Positions 58,786-64,000 of a DNA stretch of 64,000 nt are shown piece after piece; the first letter of the stretch is position 1, and the number at the start of each line of letters is the position of its first letter. Below the pieces are notes generated by a model, which saw only the letters and a list, made by a program, of their open reading frames with translations, ran no database searches and was not told the origin of the DNA. The stretch covers positions 1-64,000 of the forward strand of contig JAZRPY010000002.1 of assembly GCA_045649415.1 (NCBI GenBank). The letters are read 5' to 3'. Position numbers and translations under genes: made by a program. The DNA is from CAKSQL01 sp045649415. Its GTDB lineage: Bacteria > Bacillota > Clostridia > UBA1381.

Positions 58786-59958
58786 TTATATCCTTGCCAC
58801 CTTAGTATCAACTGCCGCCTTTGCAACTGCTAAGGCAACTGCCTTTCCAACTCTTAGGTCAAATGCCTTTGGCAGAATATACTCCTCATTCAATTCCTCA
58901 GCCGACACAAGCTCTGCTATTGCATAGGATGCCGCCATTTTCATTTCCTCATTTATTTCCGACGCTCTCACATCCAATGCACCCCTGAAGATTCCCGGAA
59001 ATGCAAGAACATTATTGATTTGGTTGGGAAAATCTGAACGACCTGTTCCAACTACCCTTGCTCCTGCCGACAATGCCTTGTAGGGCAAAATTTCAGGCAC
59101 AGGATTCGCCATTGGGAACACAATCGAGTCCTTTGCCATTGACTTAATATTTTCCTCCGACACAATGTTTGGTGCAGATACCCCGATAAACACATCTGCT
59201 TCACATAGAGCGTCACTAAGGCTTCCCTTGATTTTTTCAGGGTTTGTTATTTTACTCATTTCTGTGTGGGCAGGGCTTAAATCCTCCATACCCTCACATA
59301 TAATTCCAAACTTATCACAAAGAATTAAATTCTTAACACCCAATCTTAAAAGGTGGTTGGCAATTGCAGTTCCTGCACTGCCTGCACCATTTATAACGAG
59401 CTTTATTTCGTCGATTTTCTTATTAACAACCTTCAAGGCATTTAACAAGGCCGCAGCAACCACAATCGCAGTTCCGTGCTGGTCGTCGTGGAAAACAGGG
59501 ATGTCGCATATTTCCTTTAATCGTCTTTCCACCTCAAAGCAACGAGGTGCAGAAATATCCTCTAAGTTAATACCTCCAAAGCTTCCCGAAATGTTAAAGA
59601 TAGTTTTAACAAGCTCATCCACATCCTGAGTTTTAACGCAGATAGGGAATGCGTCAACATCTGCAAATTCCTTGAAAAGTACACACTTTCCCTCCATAAC
59701 CGGCATACCTGCCTCAGGACCTATATCCCCGAGTCCTAAAACTGCCGAGCCATCGGTGATAACTGCAACAAGATTCCAACGCCTTGTTAATTCATATGAC
59801 TTTTCAATATCGTCCTTGATCACAAGGCAAGGCTCTGCCACACCCGGTGTATATGCAGTTGATAAATCGTTACTGTCCTTTACCTCTACTCTTGACACTA
59901 CCTCAATTTTGCCCTTCCAATCATAGTGCTTATTCAATGCAATTTCTTTAATGTCCAT
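58786..59958 (-). CDS. NAD-dependent malic enzyme, 390 aa
   Basis: Oxidative decarboxylation of malate to pyruvate. The short bacterial form: YTPGVAEPCLVIKDD, SAVLGLGDIGPEAGMPVMEGKCVLFKEFADVDAFPI, FHDDQHGTAIV and the Rossmann motif INGAGSAGTAIANHLL are visible, with the catalytic Lys/Tyr region intact. It feeds pyruvate to the same pool as ldh and the pyruvate oxidoreductase. Cofactor preference (NAD against NADP) is inferred from the family. Confidence 0.95.
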   Translation of the reverse strand: MDIKEIALNKHYDWKGKIEVVSRVEVKDSNDLSTAYTPGVAEPCLVIKDDIEKSYELTRRWNLVAVITDGSAVLGLGDIGPEAGMPVMEGKCVLFKEFADVDAFPICVKTQDVDELVKTIFNISGSFGGINLEDISAPRCFEVERRLKEICDIPVFHDDQHGTAIVVAAALLNALKVVNKKIDEIKLVINGAGSAGTAIANHLLRLGVKNLILCDKFGIICEGMEDLSPAHTEMSKITNPEKIKGSLSDALCEADVFIGVSAPNIVSEENIKSMAKDSIVFPMANPVPEILPYKALSAGARVVGTGRSDFPNQINNVLAFPGIFRGALDVRASEINEEMKMAASYAIAELVSAEELNEEYILPKAFDLRVGKAVALAVAKAAVDTKVARI

Positions 59959-60099
59959 TGTTTATGGCTCCTCTCATCTAAGAGTTTATGCATCCATTGT
60001 ATCACACTCTAAAATGAATGTCCACAAATATCTGTATATTTAATTAGTTTGTTTTAACACAACAAATATATACAAAACGGATACAACATAAAATAAAAA

Positions 60100-60123
60100 C
60101 AAACTCGGCTTTAGACGAGTTTG
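60100..60123 (-). terminator. Second terminator beyond the tRNA operon
   Basis: CAAACTCG/CGAGTTTG stem with TTTTTATTTT following on the minus strand. Bases 60124-60216 between the two hairpins hold only AT-rich sequence with a degenerate inverted repeat. No gene lies between malic enzyme and the tRNAs. Confidence 0.65.
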
Positions 60124-60218
60124 CACCTGACTTTTTCCTTATTCACTATTATTTATTACTTTCCAAAAATCTTCGTTCGTTTTTAAGGAAAAGTGAATAG
60201 TGAAAAGGTAATAAGTAA

Positions 60219-60246
60219 AAATCCCCGTTCTTGCGAACGAGGATTT
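60219..60246 (-). terminator. Terminator of the tRNA operon
   Basis: On the minus strand AAATCCTCGTTC, loop GCAA, GAACGGGGATTT (one G-U pair) is followed by TTACTTATT. It starts 4 bp after the tRNA-Cys end. Confidence 0.8.
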
Positions 60247-60250
60247 TTGG

Positions 60251-60322
<72 letters not shown>

Positions 60323-60364
60323 AGATAATAAAAGACGCTCTTTTTACAAGCGTCTTTTGTTTAA

Positions 60365-60439
60365 TGGAGCGGAAGACGAGATTCGAACTCGCGACGTTCA
60401 CCTTGGCAAGGTGACGCTCTACCACTGAGCCACCCCCGC
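60365..60439 (-). tRNA. tRNA-Gly (GCC)
   Basis: Acceptor GCGGGGG/CTTCCGC (two G-U pairs), T-loop GTTCGAATC, anticodon loop TTGCCAA giving GCC; CCA encoded. Confidence 0.96.
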
Positions 60440-60442
60440 AGA

Positions 60443-60518
60443 TGGTGCCTTCGGGTGGAATCGAACCGCCGACACAGGGATTTTCAGTCCCTTGCTCTAC
60501 CGACTGAGCTACAAAGGC
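60443..60518 (-). tRNA. tRNA-Phe (GAA)
   Basis: Acceptor GCCTTTG/CGAAGGC (one G-U pair), T-loop GTTCGATTC, anticodon loop CTGAAAA giving GAA; CCA encoded. It is 3 bp from the Gly tRNA. Confidence 0.96.
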
Positions 60519-60534
60519 ATCTCGTCAAAAAAAA

Positions 60535-60611
60535 TGGCGACCCGGATGGGGCTCGAACCCACGACCTCTAGCGTGACAGGCTAGCGTTCTAACCAACTGA
60601 ACTACCGGGCC
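60535..60611 (-). tRNA. tRNA-Asp (GTC)
   Basis: Acceptor GGCCCGG with CCGGGTC (one G-U pair), T-loop GTTCGAGCC, anticodon loop CTGTCAC giving GTC; CCA encoded. Confidence 0.96.
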
Positions 60612-60664
60612 ACATAATTTTGGCAATGATGTCATTGTCACATCATACATCTTAAAAAAGATGA

Positions 60665-60740
60665 TGGTGGGAGTTACAGGGCTCGAACCTGTGACATCCT
60701 GCTTGTAAGGCAGACGCTCTCCCAGCTGAGCTAAACTCCC
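60665..60740 (-). tRNA. tRNA-Val (TAC)
   Basis: Acceptor GGGAGTT/AACTCCC, T-loop GTTCGAGCC, anticodon loop CTTACAA giving TAC; CCA encoded. First tRNA of the operon. Confidence 0.96.
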
Positions 60741-60768
60741 ATACACTTAGTGAGTGACAACATAAGAC

Positions 60769-60797
60769 ATTATAACAGATAACATTTTTATTGTCAA
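60769..60797 (-). promoter_or_regulatory. Promoter of the tRNA operon
   Basis: On the minus strand TTGACA (60797-60792), 17 bp, TATAAT (60774-60769), about 29 bp before the tRNA-Val 5' end: a consensus promoter as expected for stable RNA. Confidence 0.88.
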
Positions 60798-60899
60798 TAC
60801 TTTTTTAAAAATTTTTTAAAAAAAATATCTGTATCGCTTATTTTTGGTAAATGTTTTTAATTTTTCTGCTTATAAATTTTCAGTTTTTGTTCCTTTTAC

Positions 60900-61352
60900 T
60901 TAATCATAATAGCGCACAAGCCTATAATTTTTAACAACATCCAAATATTTTTCTGCCTCTGCCTTTGCTTTTTCAAGCTTTAAACTCCTATAATTTCCAC
61001 ATTCTATCTCAGATGCACCAAATACTTCACCCTCATGTGCTACTATTTTCTCCAGAATATCCTCTATTATCCCTACACTTTCTTCATCCTCTGCTTTTTT
61101 TATCAAAAGATAAAAACCTGTCTGGCATCCCATTGGTCCAAAATATATAACCCTGTCTTTGATTTTTGAATTTCTCACATAGGTTGCAAACAAATGCTCA
61201 AAGGTGTGCATGGTTTCATTATCCATATACTCACCAGCATTTGGTTTTCTTGTTCTTAAATCATATGTGGTTATATCATAATCTATTCTTGCTTTATATA
61301 TTCCTGGTACAATTTTTCTGTGGTCTGCACAAAAGCTTTGAATTTTTTCCAT
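60900..61352 (-). CDS. luxS: S-ribosylhomocysteine lyase LuxS, 150 aa
   Basis: It cleaves S-ribosylhomocysteine to homocysteine and DPD, the precursor of autoinducer 2. The metal site HTFEHLFA (HxxxH), the catalytic FGPMGCQTGFYL cysteine and the C-terminal ECGNYR are intact. Normal length. A TTGAAA-16-TAAAAT promoter (61410-61383, minus) stands before it, divergent from the zinc regulator. Confidence 0.96.
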   Translation of the reverse strand: MEKIQSFCADHRKIVPGIYKARIDYDITTYDLRTRKPNAGEYMDNETMHTFEHLFATYVRNSKIKDRVIYFGPMGCQTGFYLLIKKAEDEESVGIIEDILEKIVAHEGEVFGASEIECGNYRSLKLEKAKAEAEKYLDVVKNYRLVRYYD

Positions 61353-61417
61353 TACCTTATTCCCCTTTTTCTCTTTTCTTATATTTTACCACAATCCATA
61401 TATTTTTCAATATTTTA

Positions 61418-61446
61418 TTGACAATTTTTTAAAATTACCTTATAAT
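61418..61446 (+). promoter_or_regulatory. Promoter of the zinc regulator/transporter operon
   Basis: TTGACA (61418-61423), 17 bp, TATAAT (61441-61446). Confidence 0.85.
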
Positions 61447-61449
61447 AAT

Positions 61450-61468
61450 TTGAGAATAACTCTCAAAT
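61450..61468. promoter_or_regulatory. Zur/Fur-type operator
   Basis: A 7-bp inverted repeat TTTGAGA-ATAAC-TCTCAAA lies immediately downstream of the -10, over the predicted transcription start. A Fur-family repressor bound there would block transcription. Autoregulation by the gene that follows is the natural reading. Confidence 0.65.
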
Positions 61469-61485
61469 TGAATGAGGTGAGAAAT

Positions 61486-61896
61486 TTGGCTTCATATAAT
61501 ACTGAGCAAAAAAGAATACTTGTTGAGTATTTAACAAAGCATAGCGAGGAAAGCTTCACTATTGAGGAGCTTTGCCTTAATATAACAAAGCAAAAATCTT
61601 GTGGCTCTTTGGGAAAAAGCACGATTTACAGGCTCATTCCCGGACTTGTGTCGGACGGGATTGTTAAAAGGTTTCCATCCCCTAACTCAAGGAAGTTTTT
61701 ATATCAGCTTGTTTCGGGGAAGGATTGCCCTCATCATCTGCATTTGAAATGCACAGGCTGTGGAAAGCTTTTGCATATGCCTCACTCCCTTTCCCAAGGA
61801 GTTATGAGTGAGATTAAAAGCACCAACGACTTTACTATAGACAGTAGACAAACTATTCTTTTCGGCACCTGTTCCGAATGCAACAAAAAGGAGTAA
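61486..61896 (+). CDS. Fur-family metal regulator, Zur-like, 136 aa
   Basis: N-terminal winged helix (TEQKRILVEYLTKHSEESFTIEELC, KSTIYRLIPGLVSDGIVKRF) and C-terminal dimer domain with HHLHLKCTGCGKLLHM and a final CSECNKKE, the two CxxC structural zinc pairs. Its position heading a znuABC-type transporter favours zinc sensing. The start is TTG 61486 with GAGGTG 6 nt upstream; ATG 61450 would translate through the operator. Confidence 0.88.
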   Translation: MASYNTEQKRILVEYLTKHSEESFTIEELCLNITKQKSCGSLGKSTIYRLIPGLVSDGIVKRFPSPNSRKFLYQLVSGKDCPHHLHLKCTGCGKLLHMPHSLSQGVMSEIKSTNDFTIDSRQTILFGTCSECNKKE

Positions 61897-61901
61897 GACG
61901 A

Positions 61902-62846
61902 ATGATTAAAAAAATTATTTCCTATTTTATGTGTATGATTGTTTTGTCCTTTTCCTCAGGGTGCAGTAATGCTCCACAAAAGTCAATTGATGATACCTTT
62001 GATATTGTATGCACAATTGCACCATATTATGATTGGGCAAGGAATATAACAAAGGATGCAAAGGATGTTTCTCTTTCATTATTAGTGAATGACGGAAGTG
62101 ATTTGCATAGCTATCAACCCTCAACAGAGGACATTTTAAAGCTCACCAATTGCGATATTTTAATCTACACAGGTGGCACCTCGGATGCTTGGGTAGAGGA
62201 GGTTTTGAAATCAACCACCTATCAGGGAAAGACCATAAAGCTCATGGACTATATCGAAAATCCACTTTCTCTGCCACACTCTGTCACCGAGGAAAACCAC
62301 TCTCACAGCGAGAATGAAATTATCGACGAGCATATCTGGCTATCAGTTAAAAATGCAATTTCCCTTACATCTGTTATTGCAGATACATTTATCTCGGAAA
62401 ATCAGGAAAATCAAGCAATTTACGAGGAAAACAAAATTGCATATACCCAAGCACTCAAAAAGCTTGATTCTATGTATGCAGAAGCATTTCCCACTCCAAA
62501 GACTCTTATCTTTGCAGACAGATTTCCTTTTGTGTATCTGGCAAATGACTACAATTTAAGCTATCATATAGCATTTTCGGGTTGCTCTGCCGATTCCGAA
62601 TCCGACTTTGAAACCGTTATGGAACTAGCAAAAAAGGCAGACCTTGAAAAAGCAAGTGCGATTTTTGTGACCGACAACCAGAATTTAAAGCTTTCAACCA
62701 CAGTGATTTCAAACACTGCCTCGCAGCTATTGGAGATTGCATCCTTAAAATCAATGCAGGCATCTACCCTTTCAAGCCTCGACGATGAAAGCTACTATGA
62801 TATTATGCTTGAAAATCTTGAGGTTTTAAAAAGAGTATTTAATTAA
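61902..62846 (+). CDS. znuA: Zinc ABC transporter substrate-binding lipoprotein, 314 aa
   Basis: Cluster A-I metal-binding protein. Lipoprotein signal with lipobox SSGC (Cys about residue 21 of ATG 61902), DIVCTIAPYYDWARNITKDA, DLHSYQPSTEDILKL with the first metal histidine, a short His-containing acidic loop (HSVTEENHSHSENEIIDEHIWLS) and a later FADRFPF. Zinc rather than manganese is inferred from the loop and the upstream Zur-like gene. ATG 61902 follows AAAAAGGAG. Confidence 0.9.
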   Translation: MIKKIISYFMCMIVLSFSSGCSNAPQKSIDDTFDIVCTIAPYYDWARNITKDAKDVSLSLLVNDGSDLHSYQPSTEDILKLTNCDILIYTGGTSDAWVEEVLKSTTYQGKTIKLMDYIENPLSLPHSVTEENHSHSENEIIDEHIWLSVKNAISLTSVIADTFISENQENQAIYEENKIAYTQALKKLDSMYAEAFPTPKTLIFADRFPFVYLANDYNLSYHIAFSGCSADSESDFETVMELAKKADLEKASAIFVTDNQNLKLSTTVISNTASQLLEIASLKSMQASTLSSLDDESYYDIMLENLEVLKRVFN

Positions 62847-62867
62847 ATTTAAGAAAGGCTAACCATT

Positions 62868-63563
62868 ATGGCATATTTAACTTGCGAAAATTTAACAATG
62901 GGATATGAGGGAAAGATTGTTTTTGAGGACATCTCCTTTTCCATAAATCAGGGTGATTATGTATCTATTGTGGGTGAAAACGGTTCAGGAAAAAGCACCC
63001 TTGTTAAAACACTTTTAAGACTTGAAAAGCCAATTGGTGGAAAAATCACATTGGGTGACGGACTCTGGCACAACCAAATTGGCTATCTCCCTCAGCAATC
63101 GGAGATACAAAAGGATTTTCCTGCCTCTGTGATGGAGGTAGTTATGTCGGGATTTTTAAGCTCACATAGAGTATTCCCTTTTTATAAAAATCAGGAAAGA
63201 AAAAAAGCATTGAAAATTATGGATATGCTTGGGATTTCCTCTTTGGCTAAAAAATCCTATCGAGAGCTATCGGGCGGTCAGCAGCAAAGAGTGTTTTTAG
63301 CCCGTGCTTTATGCGCCACCAATAAAATGCTTGTGTTAGACGAGCCTGTTGCAGGGCTTGACCCAAAGGTAACTGCCCAGATGTATGACATAATAAACAC
63401 ACTGAACCACGAAAAAAAGGTTACTATTATAATGATTTCCCATGATGTGAGAGCAGCTATAAAGTACTCCTCGCACATTCTCCATATTGGTCACAATTCT
63501 GTGTTTTTCGGCACTAAGGACCAGTATATGAAAAGTGAGACAGGTCAGAAATTCCTGCTTTAA
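62868..63563 (+). CDS. znuC: Zinc ABC transporter ATPase, 231 aa
   Basis: Walker A GENGSGKSTLVKTL (about residue 36), Q-loop GYLPQQ, signature LSGGQQQRVFLARAL, Walker B MLVLDEPVAGLD and the H-loop ISHD. Typical length for metal-import ATPases. It lies 21 bp after the binding-protein gene. Confidence 0.93.
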   Translation: MAYLTCENLTMGYEGKIVFEDISFSINQGDYVSIVGENGSGKSTLVKTLLRLEKPIGGKITLGDGLWHNQIGYLPQQSEIQKDFPASVMEVVMSGFLSSHRVFPFYKNQERKKALKIMDMLGISSLAKKSYRELSGGQQQRVFLARALCATNKMLVLDEPVAGLDPKVTAQMYDIINTLNHEKKVTIIMISHDVRAAIKYSSHILHIGHNSVFFGTKDQYMKSETGQKFLL

Positions 63564-63588
63564 TTGATTGTTTTGAAAGGACCTTATT

Positions 63589-64000
63589 ATGAACGATATA
63601 CTTATTAAGCTATCTGAATATATGGCATATCCCTTTGTGCGCTATGCACTCCTGTCAGGGATTTTGATTGCTCTTTGCTCATCACTTCTTGGTGTGACAC
63701 TGGTGTTAAAAAGATTTTCCTATATAGGTGACGGACTGTCCCATGTGGCATTCGGAGCAATGGCAATAGCAACGGTTTTAAATATCTCCCAGAATATGCT
63801 TGTGGTAATGCCTATAACCATTATTTTTGCAATTTTACTCTTAAGAGTTGGTAAAAGATCAAAAATTCACGGGGATTCGGCAATTGCTATGGTGTCGGTG
63901 GGGACAATTGCCATAGGCTATCTCTTAATGAACATTTTCTCTACATCCCCCAATATATCAGGGGATGTGTGCTCGTCCCTTTTCGGCTCTGTGTCAATAT
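63589..64000 (+). CDS. znuB: Zinc ABC transporter permease, partial (cut by window end)
   Basis: The frame is open from ATG 63589 (after GAAAGGACC) to the window end, about 137 codons. ABC-3 family pattern: MAYPFVRYALLSGILIALCSSLLGVTLVLKRFSYIGDGLSHVAFGAMAIA, followed by further membrane helices. It completes a regulator-binding protein-ATPase-permease operon; the rest lies beyond the window. Confidence 0.92.
   Translation, partial: MNDILIKLSEYMAYPFVRYALLSGILIALCSSLLGVTLVLKRFSYIGDGLSHVAFGAMAIATVLNISQNMLVVMPITIIFAILLLRVGKRSKIHGDSAIAMVSVGTIAIGYLLMNIFSTSPNISGDVCSSLFGSVSI

Noticed and set aside
60124..60216. MITE-like inverted repeat between malic enzyme and the tRNA operon
   Set aside because: Pairing is too degenerate and the ends are undefined; terminator hairpins explain the strong parts.

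Overview
The window is low-GC Firmicute DNA, most likely a strict anaerobe of the Clostridia (Lachnospiraceae-like). The support is a one-piece pyruvate:ferredoxin oxidoreductase, L-lactate dehydrogenase, NAD-malic enzyme, RNase J, a THF riboswitch on a folate ECF transporter gene, a DUF512 radical-SAM/PDZ protein ahead of der-plsY-gpsA, strong AGGAGG-type ribosome binding sites and repeated TTGACA-17-TATAAT promoters. No species call is possible by eye.

Region 1 (1 to about 16,550) is an integrated mobile element, visibly more AT-rich than the rest. Its right end lies inside comM/yifB: only the first 220 codons of comM remain (16551-17213) and the reading frame runs out in element DNA just before the Walker A loop. 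A large serine recombinase (13913-16039) sits next to that junction. The left end lies outside the window. The cargo is a 792-aa orphan protein, a 2.2-kb non-coding repeat array, then a collinear run of mostly unrecognised small genes that includes one XRE-type HTH protein, two beta-class DNA methyltransferases without a nuclease, and one pair of paralogues (6279 and 8587).

The most unusual part is 2806-5632. Seven promoters share one layout: paired 22-bp dyad operators (AAATRATGC-N4-GCATCATTT), 54 bp apart in the six units that have both, with the nearer operator core 50 bp (49 in unit 1) before the -10 start. Five of them drive consecutive non-coding units whose predicted transcripts all begin GTGTC, 11 nt after the -10 start; the last two drive the first protein genes of the cargo operon. 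Units 3-5 end in a 15-bp inverted repeat with a compensatory base-pair change, enclosing unrelated loops of 50-68 nt that carry anti-Shine-Dalgarno segments. I read this as an undescribed family of paralogous structured small RNAs with interchangeable, possibly antisense, loops, co-controlled with the adjacent protein genes.

Region 2 (16,551-21,350, minus strand) holds the comM remnant, rnj, a G-rich structured stretch of unknown identity, tyrS and an RsuA/RluB-type pseudouridine synthase. Region 3 (21,507-33,155, plus) is a long housekeeping series: HD protein, recX, rimO, pgsA, a TtcA-like PP-loop enzyme, queF-queC-queD-queE (queuosine precursor), a DJ-1 protein, MTHF synthetase, a CPBP protease, tatD with its linked radical-SAM protein, and a secreted protein. 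Region 4 (33,245-39,409, minus) is ilvE, then DUF512-der-plsY-gpsA-HAD phosphatase. Region 5 (39,569-46,264) holds an ABC exporter, the oxidoreductase and ldh. Region 6 (46,341-53,620) has the THF riboswitch-folT-folC unit, a DUF2156 protein, comEC and enolase. Region 7 (53,756-59,958) has a decayed phosphofructokinase remnant, phosphoglucomutase, the rpsF-ssb-rpsR operon, a SulP transporter, a remnant of a KduD-like dehydrogenase and malic enzyme. Region 8 (60,096-64,000) is a five-tRNA operon (Val-Asp-Phe-Gly-Cys), luxS and a Zur-like regulator with its operator heading a zinc ABC transporter cut by the window edge.
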